Origin: Dichomitus squalens LYAD-421 SS1
Lineage: Eukaryota; Basidiomycota; Agaricomycetes; Polyporales; Polyporaceae
DNA: 64,000 bases
Assembly: GCF_000275845.1 (NCBI RefSeq)
Contig: NW_006766887.1
Span: 503,500-567,499, forward strand
Direction: 5' to 3'
Every line of letters starts with the position of its first letter. Within the stretch, counting starts at the first letter, position 1. Positions 23,801-34,720 of this stretch are shown here, piece by piece. The translations under genes were made by a program, and so were the position numbers. A model generated the notes under the pieces. That model worked only from the letters and a program-made list of their open reading frames with translations, searched no databases and was not told the origin of the DNA.

Positions 23801-25446
23801 GCGGTGCTCGCGACGTAGACGTCACCATGGTTCATAGCATACAAGCCCACATCCTGCTTCCTGCGATGCGGGTCGACGGTGTTGCGAGACGTGTAGGGGG
23901 TCGTGTCGAGAATGAGGATGTTCACATTGAGCTTAGACGCGACGGCATGGTGGAGACCGGAAGCGCCAAGATCGTATGCCCACGCATCTGAACCGATGAT
24001 CCAGCGAGAAAGGGCAGGAAGGAGGCGGCGCAGTTGGAGGATCTTCTGTGCGGCGGGGCTGGAAAGGTTGTTGGCCTGGATGGCGGCGACGAGCTCCTCG
24101 CCGAGGCGCTTGCTCTTGAGACCGTCGTCCCGAGCTCCCAGCCAACGGCTCAGAAGTGCGTGGATCTCCAGTGACACTGTCGAGTCGCGCAACAGATCCT
24201 GGACGGCACTGACGAGCTCCTCGCGTTCCTCGATGTCTCCGCGGGCACGACCCAAGGCAAACTCCGGCGTGGTCGCGGCCTGGCCCTGCGAAGCGACAAG
24301 CTCAGGGGCGTTCAGGATCTCGAGGCGGTCCGAGAACAGGTTGTGAAGCATCTTCGTGTACGCCGATTCGTGCCTGGGCACAGGGGGTGTCGCAGGCGCT
24401 GCCTCCGTGGAAGACGGGGATGGACCGAGCGAGAGACGAGCGGAAGGCGACTCCGAGGCGGCTCGTTGCAGGAAGGCTCCGATGTCGCTGCCACTCAGGG
24501 AGCTAGCATCTCCCAGTACCCCGCTCTGCACTACCGGAGGGGAAGGCAGCTCGCTCTGCTGGATTGCGCTGGCCACTTCCAAGTAGAGCGGCGTCCACTT
24601 CATAGACCAGCGATGGACCTGCTCTAGAACAATGACGCGCGTCGTTGACGGTGGGATTGTGCCCAGAATGGCTGAGGAGGGAAGGGGCTTGAGCAGCGCG
24701 ACATCGACGAAAGCCACGCCTTCGATGTCTGTGCTGACGGTTGCACGACCGAGGGTGAAGACGACAGTGTGCGGTTCAGACGCGCCATGCTGTGCGAATG
24801 GGCGAAGAGGACGACGGAGTAGGGAGACAGTTGCCAGAGCCGCGGACTGGTACGTTTGAAGGAGACCAGCGGGGTCTGTGGAAGGCTTCTGCTCGGATCT
24901 CGATAGCGATCGCTTTTCAGAGAGGAGGAAAGCGGGGACACTGTCTTCGTCTAAGGAGTCAAACGTCTCATTGACATCTCCGAGGTGGAAGATGTGGAGA
25001 ACAGCGATAGACTCGGTGAAGGCAAGACGTGAAGCGAGCAGAGCATGGTCATGAGCCTGCTGAGCTGTGCGCGAGTAGAGCACGAAAGGCAGCGAAGAGA
25101 GCAGAACGAGAGCATCCGACAGATCAGAGCCGACAGCGATATGGAAGACGGTAGGGGTTGAGGAAAGCTCGGGGAGATGGAGAAGGAGATTGTTGAGAGC
25201 CTGGGGGTGGGCTAGGGTGGTGTAGGAAAGCAGGCGGGCGGCGGAGCGGTGTCGGAGGAGGGAAGCACCTGCGTCCGCACCGAAGGGCAGGTCCTTGACG
25301 GCGGCTCTGGTGTGTGGAGAGGCAGCGAGCGCATTGAAGGCAGAGGCAAAGGGGGATGGGCCAGCGGACGATAGGGAGTTTATGACCACATCAGATGCGA
25401 GATAGGCAATCCGCGAGACCGCTAAGACGGACGGTGATGGGGACAT
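20813..25446 (-). CDS. MET5: Sulfite reductase (NADPH) beta subunit, fungal Met5 type
   Basis: Reduces sulfite to sulfide in the assimilation route to cysteine and methionine, together with the flavoprotein Met10. Exons on the minus strand: 25446-22472, 22414-22219, 22162-21903, 21844-21838, 21778-21338, 21278-21068, 21009-20813 (1428 residues, near the yeast length). Order: a pyruvate-ferredoxin-oxidoreductase-like N-terminal region, a flavodoxin domain (about 685-830, starting [17 protein letters not shown]), then the two-repeat siroheme/4Fe-4S reductase. Cluster and siroheme cysteines are visible as C1278-x5-C1284 and C1323-x3-C1327. The fourth exon is only 7 nt; it yields the conserved ADRKNARLKYT junction in frame. 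A 5' UTR intron may end just before the ATG. Confidence 0.95.
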
Positions 25447-25928
25447 GGTCCAGGTCAGAAGCCTGAAAAGACAAAAGCAAAGCAAAGCATTGGTTTAGAG
25501 TGAATTTGTCATAGCCCATGTGAATGACATACTGGATGGTTAACTTCGCCGGGATCGTCAAGAACGGGGGAGACGGTTTTCAGACCAGGGGAGAGCTGGA
25601 GAGATACAAGATATATTGGAAGGAACTCGCCCGTTCATAACTGAAGCTGAATTCCGAATTGTGCGTGTTGAGCCGGGTGTTGAGCCGGGTCAAGAACCGC
25701 CAGATTCCCCAAGCACACAACAACCACGCTATCTGTTTGCCCCTGCTTGCCTCTGCCCCTATCCCCGGGTTAGGGCTCCCCTCTCTTGGGGTTACATTGA
25801 TCTCACGTCGGAGTCGGAACCTTATTTGTGCAACTGCAAAGCTGCAGCCCAGTATATCGACATCCGCAGACGCCCACATATTCCCTCAGCCTCAAGACTA
25901 TCAACGCCCGACACCGACTCTATCCGCG
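25447..25928. other. Divergent promoter of MET5 and RPL30
   Basis: Bidirectional intergenic region of 480 bp. No ORF of note; carries one telomere-box-like motif on the RPL30 side. Confidence 0.5.
25767..25775 (+). promoter_or_regulatory. TTAGGG (telo-box-like) motif upstream of RPL30
   Basis: GGGTTAGGG lies about 155 bp before the eL30 start. TTAGGG-type boxes bound by Myb-like telobox factors are known in ribosomal protein promoters of several fungi. A single copy is seen, so function is inferred. Confidence 0.3.
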
Positions 25929-26440
25929 ATGGCCCCCACCAAGAAGTCCAAGGCCGCAAAGTCCTCCGAGTCCATCGCTTCCCGTCTCGCTCTTGTCGTC
26001 AAGTCGGGCAAATACTCCCTTGGCTACAAGTCCGCTCTTAAGCAGATGCGTTCCGGCAAAGGTTCGTCACTTCCACTGACTCTCTCTCCGGGGACTGGAG
26101 CGTGAGGCTGAGAAGGTCCCTTGGGCTGACCATGTTCTCTTTTCCATCGTTGTGTGCGTATCCGTCTGCAGCTAAGCTTGTCCTTATCGCCGGCAACTGC
26201 CCCCCTCTTCGCAAGTCCGAGCTTGAGTACTATGCTATGCTCTCAAAGACTTCGGTGCACCACTTCGCGGGCACCAACGTCGCGCTCGGTACTGCTGCTG
26301 GAAAGCTGTTCCGCGTCGGGTACGCCCATGTCTTCTTGACTCGTGAAATCATTCGCTGACGCGCTTTCTCCAGTGTCATGACCGTCACCGACCCTGGTGA
26401 CAGTGATCTTCTCACCGTGGCTGAGGGTGCCGCGCAGTAA
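25929..26440 (+). CDS. RPL30: 60S ribosomal protein eL30
   Basis: Large-subunit ribosomal protein of the L7Ae/L30e fold. Exons 25929-26061, 26172-26319 and 26374-26440 encode 115 residues, normal for eL30. The start [20 protein letters not shown], the block [30 protein letters not shown], and [17 protein letters not shown] are all as expected. It ends with [16 protein letters not shown]. In yeast, L30 binds a kink-turn in its own pre-mRNA to limit splicing; the first intron here (110 bp, longer than its neighbours) could be examined for that, but I cannot show such a fold by eye. Confidence 0.97.
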
Positions 26441-26737
26441 AAGTATCACCACCGTACATGCATCATATGTATTGCATCATAGCAGGCGATTGTATGATTT
26501 TATGAGACAGCCCATGACCATCATACTCATAATACTTGCTGCCATGACCAAATCGTGACTTGAAGTGCACCAGCTACAAGCAGAATCATATCAATCGTGT
26601 AGCTGCTGCATCGAAGTGGGCGTGTTCCAGTAGTCTTCGCATCGGTCAAATTAGAGAGTAGGGGGGACGGAGCTCTCGATGCAGGCATGGAATACATCAA
26701 CATAGCGTAGACAGCAAGTAGGAATACACGAATAAGG

Positions 26738-28558
26738 TTACAGCAAAGAGGGCGACATCCCCAGTATAGTGCGGGGTCCCCTCGACGCATAGTCGGGTTT
26801 CGAAACGTAATTCTTTCCTGCCGGGTCATTGAACGCTAGCTAGATGTGCAGGTCAGCCAGTCGCCCTCCGCCCACATGATCGTATAAGCTGCCGTGGAAA
26901 CGTTGTCACTCACCTTTGCCACGATGCTTGTCCCGAGGAAGGCTGCCAAACCGTCTCCCTTGTCCCGGTACTCGGCGAAATAGTCTGGCACTCTGAGCGT
27001 TCGGATGTTCCGGGGCTGCACCTCATTGTTTGGCACGTCAGGTGCGCTGAGAATGTACGGGGCAAGCCGGCCTGAGAGGGCCACTCCGAGTCCTGCTCGG
27101 GAAAGCACGGTCAGCCTCGAGGTCCTGCAAGATGCTCATACGATGCAAGCATGTCGCCAACGGTACCCACCCTTGATGTGGTTCGTGATTTCCCCCGTCA
27201 CGAACAGGCCCTGCCAGATGTAGGTGCGCTGGTCGACGTCTGTCCGCCCTACGGCGTCGCCGACAGCATTCTGGAGAGGACGACGCAGGTCTCTGTCCCC
27301 CTTCTCGCGCACGCCCGGCACGCCGTCGAGCAGCGTCGGGTCGAACAGCGGCTCACAGAAGCGGTGGCGCTCCTTGCCGAGCGTCAGCTCGATGCCCCGG
27401 AACTCCGTCGAGACGAGGTCGAGGGCCTCCATCTCCTTCGCTCGCGCCTGCTCCGCTGGCTGCGCCTTTGCCTGGCGCCGCTTCATCCCGCTCTCGATGA
27501 CGGCGCGTTCCTTGCCCGCCACGACGATCGCGGCGATGTCTGTGACCCCCTCGTCCTCGAGGTCCCGCGCGGCCTCGCCCTCCGCGAGGGCCTTGATGAG
27601 GTCGCTCTGCCATATGTGCGTCGCAAGCTCGAGCAGCGTCTCCTGCAGGGCCTCGGGGGACAGGGGCTTGTCTGCGGGGGAGAGGGCGGTCATGACGGAG
27701 GTGTTTGAGCGGAGGAGGTGCGCGAGGTACGCCAGGCAGTCGTTCAGGCCGAGAGGGACCGACGTCCGCGCGGCGTGCACGACGAGGCCGTCGTACACGG
27801 GCGCGATGTCCGTGTGGTCTCGGTCGACGTCGACGACGATGCCGCTCAGCTGCATGCCGGAGATGACGGAGTAGAACTGGGCCATGGGCCGGTCGAGGAC
27901 GGCGAAGCCGGCGGCGTTGAACCGCTCGAAGAAGATCTGGCAGATGCGCTCGTACGCGTCGCGCGACAGGCCGGAGGCGATGGAGAGGATGACGGGAGAC
28001 TCCATCTGCGCGCGGCGGAGCTTGAGCGAGGAGAAGAGGACGTATTTCCTGCAAGGGGGCGGGGCGCGTGGTTGGAATGTCGGTGATAGGTTGTAGAGGA
28101 GGTTAGGGATGTGAGGACAGATACGCACCAGAGCGCCTCTGCTTGTGTGTAGTCAGAGATGTCGCCCTCTGCAAAGGGCCATGAGATGACAAGGTCTTGT
28201 CCAGCGGCAAGGGCCTCGTCGAGTTGCGAACCAACAAGATAGTCGGTAACTTTGGCTGAAACGGCTGCGGAGGAACTCGAGAGACCTGACGATTTTTCGA
28301 TCGCGTTGCGCGCAGAGACGAGAGATGCGAAGCGTACCGTTCTCGACGTTGGGTGTTGCAAGACTTCTCCTCAGTCCGACCCGGGCGGGTAAATCCTGCA
28401 AGTCCGCATCTGAAACCGTATCCGTCAAAACGTTGTAAATGGCGACGTACGACAGTAGGCAGACGTAGGAGGTCATTAAGACCTTGTCCGGCACGGATGG
28501 AGGTGCGACCTGTCTCGATGATAACGACGGTCGAGTCGCGAAAGCTGGTGCTGCTCAT
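26738..28558 (-). CDS. ARP9: Actin-related protein Arp9 (RSC/SWI-SNF subunit)
   Basis: Nuclear actin-related protein of fungal chromatin remodelers, paired with Arp7 or Arp42 on the ATPase HSA helix. Exons on the minus strand: 28558-28451, 28395-28338, 28285-28129, 28048-27171, 27092-26914, 26839-26738 (493 residues). The N-terminus shows the actin-fold phosphate loop in altered form (TVVIIETGRTSIRAG), then SWPFAEGD, AQFYSVISGMQLSGIVVDVDRDHTDIAPVYDG, and near the end LFVTGEITNHIKGLGVALSGRLAPYIL and AFLGTSIVAK. A charged insert of about 100 residues, also present in Arp9, interrupts the fold. Assigned to Arp9 rather than conventional actin because ATP-contact loops are degenerate and the inserts fit; other Arps cannot be fully excluded. 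Confidence 0.82.
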
Positions 28559-28816
28559 CGGGGCAGTGGAGGGTCGAGCAAGAGCGCGTCTCCCCGGCGC
28601 TCGCGCGATCACGTACAGACGCGTCCCGAACCCCACCAAGCGCCCGGAAGCTCCGTTGTTCGAACACGAAGAAACGCAGAACAACAATCGCAAAACGCTG
28701 CGGCTACAAAGCACGGTATCGACGAAAGCAATGGCGAATATTATCTGTACTAAAAGTACTAGTGTCCATCCCAATAAACCCCGGGTGATTCCAGCCCCAC
28801 CAAGTACCTCAGGACG

Positions 28817-29317
28817 TTACGTTTCCTTGTTCCAGCCTTCCTCCGGCCACAATCCTTTCCCGTCGATGAGTCCCGCCCGCTCGAGCTGCTCGAAACGCGC
28901 GGCAAACGCGTCGTATCCGATGCTCGGCGCTGGCGGTTTTTCGGGCACAGGTGGGTCGACCACTTGCTGTGGGCGCGAGAGCTGCAGCCAACTCTCTGGC
29001 GGCTTCGGCCTCACGAAGTAGTCGTGAATCTCGGGGCAGCCGCGCAAGTCCATGGGGGGCAAATCTGCAAGTGGGATTGCGGGCTCCTCGTCGTCGTCGT
29101 CGTCTTCCTCGGGCGGCGCGGCTGCTTGTGTGTCCATCCGCCTCCACTTCCGGCGGCTGCCTTGCGAAGCGGTCGGCGTCTTCCCCCGTCGCGCTGGACG
29201 TACTGTTGGACACAGCAGCTTGTACACGGGAACCGGGTATGCTGGGAGCGCCGACAGCTCTTCCCGCGGATGCGGATGAGGGCGCCGAAGTTGGTGGAAG
29301 GGTTGGCTAGTGTCCAT
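28817..29317 (-). CDS. Small acidic protein, unknown function, doubtful 5' end
   Basis: A 166-codon frame on the minus strand. Its middle has an acidic run (EEDDDDDEEP), followed by a proline-rich part and a helical C-terminus AFAARFEQLERAGLIDGKGLWPEEGW. Codon use is GC-rich like neighbouring genes. I recognise no family. The proposed ATG lies 13 bp from a perfect palindrome and beside an AT-rich repeat-like block, so the promoter or first exons may have been lost or displaced. A shorter product could start at the internal methionine before the acidic run. Confidence 0.4.
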   Translation of the reverse strand: MDTSQPFHQLRRPHPHPREELSALPAYPVPVYKLLCPTVRPARRGKTPTASQGSRRKWRRMDTQAAAPPEEDDDDDEEPAIPLADLPPMDLRGCPEIHDYFVRPKPPESWLQLSRPQQVVDPPVPEKPPAPSIGYDAFAARFEQLERAGLIDGKGLWPEEGWNKET

Positions 29318-29329
29318 AGACAGGACATC

Positions 29330-29367
29330 GAAATGGGTTGTCTGTATGTGTGCAGACAACCCATTTC
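29330..29367. repeat. Perfect 15-bp inverted repeat (hairpin)
   Basis: GAAATGGGTTGTCTG at 29330-29344 and its exact complement CAGACAACCCATTTC at 29353-29367 are separated by 8 bases. It stands at the edge of an AT-rich, non-genic block, so it may mark the end or centre of a small transposable element; a rho-independent style or regulatory role is not expected in a fungus. Confidence 0.75.
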
Positions 29368-30215
29368 CTGACCTCCCAAAGCTGCTGGTACATCCTGTAG
29401 TCACTATTGTCTCAGAAAATCAATCAATCTAGACAAACAACCATTTTCACCTCTGATTGGGCATGGGAGTGCAACTCTAGACAAGTGACTCAGATTGACA
29501 TGTTGTTGGAGGGCTGGGAGAGTCCCATGGTATCTCCCAACACATCTATTGATCTTGCACTCCCAGATGCCCTGGTACCCATGTGGAATTAGCTGCTAAT
29601 CAGAGGACATGTTGCATGCTTAGGCACCTGACTGGATGAGGGCCCCTGCTCCTGACAATGCCTGTGTAAATGCTGCCAAAAAAATAAGAGCAAGTCAGTC
29701 AATCATACTAGATGGCCTCTCATTTGGCACTCAGGCAATATAGATTGTTAACATGTCTCAAACTTTGCAGGTTGACATTTCTTGTCGATCTTCAGCAAGA
29801 AATGCACAACAACATTCACCTCATGCACTGTAGCTACAAAGAAATAATGTCGCACCTCTTGAAGAGATTTCCAGCTATTGAGCTCAGCATGACATCGGCC
29901 CCAGGTGCACATGATAGAGGTAGAGAGGACGACCTCTTTTGCTACATCCAGAAGATGCTGAGCAGTGAGAGGCACTGTTATGGTGTCAGTGGCAGACATG
30001 CTTCCTAACTTCTGTGCACTATCCACCATCAGGACATGTCTAAGCTGCATAGAAAGGACAAGGAAACAAGAAGATGGGAGGGGAAGGCAAGATGAGGTGG
30101 TTCACAAAGGCAGCTGGTCAGAGAAGCAGTTGTACCAAACATGGGTGGTCTGCATATTCTATGAATGCTAGGGTTAAAACAAAGCACAATTCTGAGTTGG
30201 TGGGAGAAACTCGAG
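29368..30215. repeat. AT-rich repeat-like block, possible decayed transposable element
   Basis: Base composition drops abruptly compared with both flanks and returns to GC-rich at about 30215. Several short inverted repeats occur, for example TGGGAGTGCAA (29464-29474) with its complement (29555-29565). A minus-strand frame at about 29750-30050 is open for 100 codons but matches no transposase or reverse transcriptase I know. The block looks like an inserted repeat rather than native promoter DNA. Confidence 0.5.
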
Positions 30216-30557
30216 TTTACGACTCCGCGCGTGAGGGTCACCCGAGCGAAGCAGGGGGAACCAGCTATTTCGGGCGGAGCGTCGCCGGGGATGTCGTCGC
30301 AATGGTGTAACCCTAACGCGAGGAAGAGATTACTCCGGTTCCCCGGCGCTATATTTCGCTCGTCGCATCAAATCTGTGCTCGCCGATCCCTGATTAGCTT
30401 CAGCGTAATCTAGATGACGATCTTGCGATGGAGGGCAGACTAGTTGTCATCGTTGAAGACATTCCACAAATTCTACCAAAGTACAACGGTCTATGTAGTA
30501 GGGAATCGAGATGACATAGTGCTCTACCCAAGTGACCACGATACCTAAACCGGCCTC

Positions 30558-31684
30558 TCACAGTTCGAAAAGTTCCTTCAGGATTTGCGCCGTTTCCGCC
30601 GGGCCCTTCACGGAGTGCCCAATCGTGCGAGGGTCTGAGTAAATCTCGTGGTCGTTGCCGCCCTGCATGCAAGACAACGATCTTCAGCGGTGAAGGCACG
30701 AGGAGCAATTGGATCGGTGTGACCTTGTGGGTGCTGTCTCCAAAGAAGTGGATCTCCTCGAATTCCTCGTCCGCGACGTGCCGCAAACAGTAGGTCTTGT
30801 CCCACCCGCTGGGGAAGACATCAAAGGAGATCTTGCCCCCAATCGAGAAGGTGAGCCCGTAGTCTGAGAACTTCTCCCTGAGCACGTTCACGAAGGCTTG
30901 GCGAACGCCGTGTTGCTAGAGCCGGGGTCAGCCATGTCAGAACGCGCCGCGACGAGAAAGCCCGCACCTTGTCGTAGGCCTCAAAGTCGTTCCGCTCTTG
31001 CATGCTACGCGGGGTGAGAGACATCGCACGTGCTCGGGATGGGGACTCACGTTGCGTTGCGGCCAAGCGGACTAACGTTGATCATCCCGTTCCGGAACTC
31101 GATGAACGTGCCCCTGCAGCCGGCCCCGCGTGAGGTCGCCATTTGCGCGCGTGGAAAGGGCTCGTTGCGAGTGGACGTACCGCTTGATGGGGATGTCCAG
31201 GTCGGCGATGTAGTGGAGGATGAAGTTCGCGAGGGTCTTGTACCGCTCCTCGCCGATGAACTTGATGAAGGATTGGGAGGGCAGCTGCTTGCCCAGCTTG
31301 AACGCCGTCAGGCCGTTCTCCGCAAACGTATAGTCGAATTCGTCCACCGCTGGGCGGTTAGAGACAGCTCAGCGCGGCGATACGCAGGCCTGAGTGAGCT
31401 GTGTGTGCGACGCACCGGTCGAGCCCGGGAGGGAGAGCTGTTCTGAGACCTTGACGAAGTCGGACCCGCCGACGACGCCGGTGATGACCTTCTTGCGTAA
31501 CGCACGAAGGAGGTCCATCATCTCCTGAGATATCAGCTGGAGAGATAGGGCCGTCAAAATGACGGACGCGGGCCACGGCTCGACGAGCAGAGACACATAC
31601 TTGGCGAGGCCGGGTCAGCGTATCGTCCACATCGAAGAGAACAAGCTTCTTGATCGGCCTGTCAGCAAAAACGGCAGAAACCAT
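30558..31684 (-). CDS. SEC53: Phosphomannomutase (Sec53/PMM)
   Basis: Cytosolic HAD-family enzyme that turns mannose-6-phosphate into mannose-1-phosphate for GDP-mannose, N- and O-glycosylation and GPI anchors. Exons on the minus strand: 31684-31601, 31536-31416, 31349-31181, 31113-31051, 31004-30968, 30915-30724, 30662-30558 (256 residues, normal length). HAD motif I is FDVDDTLT with nucleophile D18 and acid/base D20; most PMMs have glycine where the second D of DD sits. [40 protein letters not shown] and [15 protein letters not shown] are all family blocks. The donor before the last exon is GTCACA, which is weak, but the junction is forced by the conserved HKGGNDHE. Confidence 0.95.
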
Positions 31685-32000
31685 CGCGCGGGTATGGGGT
31701 ATGATCTGACGGCGAAAGGAAAGGTATGAAGAGGGGCGGACAGGGCAGCGGCTTGGGTAGCGTAGAGCGGCGGAATATATGCGCGCGTCGAGCGCGTCGA
31801 GGAATCAAGATCGCAGTCTAGATCTATAGCAGTCACGTGTAATCATACTGTCGCTGCTGCGGGCGTGCACCTCGGCGCACCACGTACGGAGGATAGGGAC
31901 GACACGCTGGAAAAGCATACGTTTTAAATCGTCGAATGCGTAGGTAAACGGTTCGCTGTGCCAACATGCTTCGTAAAGGTACAGCGTGATTGTGCACAAC
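31685..32000. other. Intergenic between VMS1 3' end and PMM start
   Basis: Promoter of the phosphomannomutase gene. TATA-like AT-richer patch near 31770 on the minus strand (ATATATTCCG); nothing else stands out. Confidence 0.4.
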
Positions 32001-34282
32001 TCAGCGACCGCCTCCGAGAGCCCTCAGTCGCGCCTCCGCCGCGCGCGCCCTCCTCTCCCGCTCTATCTTCGCCCTCATCTCCGGCGTCAGCCCAGCCACG
32101 CTCTCCGCCCCGCCCGTCGACCCCCCAAGCCTCCTCGGGCCCCCGTTCGACAACTCCTCCCTCTGCCGCCTCGCCTCCTGCACGGGAGGCGGCGGAGGCG
32201 ACGGCGTCGCGGCCTCCCTCTCCCTCTCCCGCACCTCGCGCTCCTTCACCTTGTCCTTCAGCCCCTTCCGACGCGCCTTCTTCTTCCCCTCGCGCCCCTC
32301 CTCCATCTCTGCGCTCAGCACGCTCGGCACGCGCGCCCCGCGCTCGGTCCCGAGCCAGTCCCACCAGTCGGGGTGCGCCGCGGCCGCACGCCGGAAGACG
32401 TTCCGCACCTCCTTCGTCCGCGCGAGGTCGTACGCCGTCCGCCGCCCGCCGCGCCCGCGCGGGAGCCGCGGCGCGTCCGAGGAGTCGGACTCGGCGCCCG
32501 AGCCGGAGTCGTCCGCCGCGGCGCTCGCGCCGGTGCCGGGGGAGGGCGCGGGGACGGCGAGGGTGGGGTCCGCGCGGAGGTCTTCGAGGAGCCATTGCGC
32601 GACCTCCGCCTGGCCGGCGCGCGCGGCGACCTGGAGGAGGGTGCCGCCGCCGCCGCTCTCGGCGGCCCACTCGGGCACGGCGGCGTCGACGCCGCCGAGG
32701 GCTGCGGCTTCGCGGGCCCAGAACGGCTTGAGGGCGTCGAGGCGGCCGCGCTTGACCATGTCGAGGAGCCGGGCCCATTTGTCGCGGAGGAGCTCTTCTT
32801 CGGGGGAGAGTTGGGATGCGGCTGGTTTGTCCTTGTGCTTCGCGGCTTCGGGGTGCGGGGCGGGTGTGGGTTGGGGCTTGGGCTTGGGGAGGGAGGCGAG
32901 GAGCGCCTCGTCTTGGGCGCGGAGAGCGTCTTCGGTGAGGTGGGAGACTTTGACCCTGGTGAGCTCTTGGAGGCATCGGGTGAGCTCTGCTTGGGTCTGG
33001 AGATGGGATTAGAATGTACTGCATGCATGACGGATCTTATGCGTACCGGACGTCGTGTAGGGAAGGGAAACCCTCTGAGACGTTCGTCCCCTGGTGAGAT
33101 CTGTTAGTAAAAGGAGACAGCGGAGACATGAAACGATTTACATACCTTTCTCGATGACTGCGCCTTCGTAGTCGAGGAAGATGCGGCGATTGGAGACGCT
33201 CGCGCGGATGAAGATGCGTTCACAGTCATAGATGTCCTCCGCCCAGTCCGCGAGCAAATTGCGGATATCCTAGGATGCGTTGAAGATCAGGCGTCGCGCA
33301 CAGGGGGAGAAACGAACTCACGTCTCGCAAAGCTTGCTCTCCGTAACGACGGAGCATTGCACCGGCACTGACGGCCTTGCTCTTTGCATTATCGTTCAAG
33401 GACTGCGACCCACCCTGCTTTCGACGCGCTGCAAGACTCACGGTGAGCTCTTGGAAATTGTTCTTAAGAATGCGGAGACGTACTGGTGTAGCGATGGAAC
33501 GTCTTGTGCTTGAGGACCTCGAGCTCGGGCTTGGGCCGCCTGGGCTTACCCTTCTTGGTGAGCCCTCCGTCGTCATCGTCGCCGTCCGGCCGCTTCACGC
33601 GCACGATGGCACCGGCAAAGTGACCGCCTGCAGTCATGAACAGGGCCCACGTCCTGCCGTGCTCGCCGCCGGATTGCATCTGCTTGAGCTCGGAGAGGTA
33701 CTCCGGAGGCGGGGTGGAGGTGGAGAATACCGTGCGGTAGATGCCGATCTGGGTCGCGGGAGGGGAATGGAACCATACTAGGGGTATTTGGGGTATGGTG
33801 CGCGCGGTTTCGTCTGGGGAGGAAGGGCGCGCGAGCTTGCGAGTTTTTTGGACGAGAGCGGCGACGGCGTCGTCCCCGTCGGAAGAGTCTTCTCCATCGG
33901 AGGAGGACGCGGAGCCAGATATGGAGTCTTCGAGGCCTAGCGCATTGTTGAGGATCAGGGGATGGGGAGCAGAGAAGGGCGACGTACCATCAACCAGCTG
34001 GGCGAAGTGCTGCTCGGTGACGGGATCGGCGCCGTTGAGGCGCACTTTGACGTTGTATCTGTGCCAATCGGAGCGGAAGTGGGCGCGCTGGTCTTCGACG
34101 TCGACAAAGGCTGCGCCGAGACAGATGTTGCAGGCGCGCGAGCCAGGGGCCTGTTGGGCGGAGGATTCAATACGAGGAGGGGGCACGGGTTCGGGCACTT
34201 GGGAGAGGATATTTCTGGGCACGAGGGTATCCAAGAGTTCTCGGGGGAGAGAAAACAGGTAGTACTGTTGATATTGCGACAT
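32001..34282 (-). CDS. VMS1: Vms1/ANKZF1, release factor-like peptidyl-tRNA hydrolase of ribosome quality control
   Basis: Frees nascent chains from stalled 60S subunits and works with Cdc48, notably to protect mitochondria. Exons on the minus strand: 34282-33988, 33936-33484, 33428-33322, 33269-33146, 33090-33047, 32996-32001 (672 residues). Zinc finger with C51, C54, H68 and H74. The VLRF1 domain runs through RTWALFMTAGGHFAGAIVRV and LKHKTFHRYTTRRKQGGSQS; Q258 in GGSQ is at the position of the catalytic glutamine of eRF1-like domains. DIRNLLADWAEDIYDCERIFIRAS follows. The C-terminus holds ankyrin-like repeats (GTLLQVAARAGQAEVAQWLLEDL, RTAYDLARTKEVRNVFRR), then a basic coiled VIM-like tail. 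The in-frame 51-bp first intron could be retained. Confidence 0.94.
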
Positions 34283-34720
34283 GGCTAGGGATACAGAACG
34301 AGTGGGGGAGATGCGTGAGGGATGCTAGCTGGACTGGACGGCTTATGATGGAGGAGGGACAGGATGACTGTAGTGAGTGCACAGCGTACGGCTCGGAAGG
34401 GGCAGACTCACGGTGACTCTGGCAGGTAAGCTTACAATTGGATGGATAATCTAGCAGAGTGCGCGTAAGGAAAAGATTACGGATACAAGTACGCGAGGTG
34501 AGCGAGACGGTAGCTGTGAGCAAGAGCGAAGCTTAGTGCAGCAAGAGATGCGACTCGCGATCTGGCGTAGATCTGAGGTGAGATCAAGCGCCGCCTGTGG
34601 GCGCCTGTGGGCGCGTTTCATCAACGACCGCGACGGGCTGCACTCTCTGTCCCTCCGCTGCCTTTGCTCCTCTTCCCGCTGCCTTTTCACGCGTCTTTTC
34701 GCGCGACAGGCCAAGCCAAT
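34283..34720. other. Divergent promoter of VMS1 and POL3
   Basis: 438 bp with no supported coding. The right end is CT-rich. An MCB-like ACGCG(T/A) element is present as ACGCGT at 34690-34695 on the POL3 side, which would suit S-phase expression of a replication gene; this is inference from one motif. Confidence 0.4.

Noticed and set aside
31986..33107. 373-codon + strand frame and overlapping long frames opposite VMS1
   Set aside because: GC-rich codon mirroring of the true minus-strand VMS1 exon; residues are Pro/Arg/Ser-rich and match no family.
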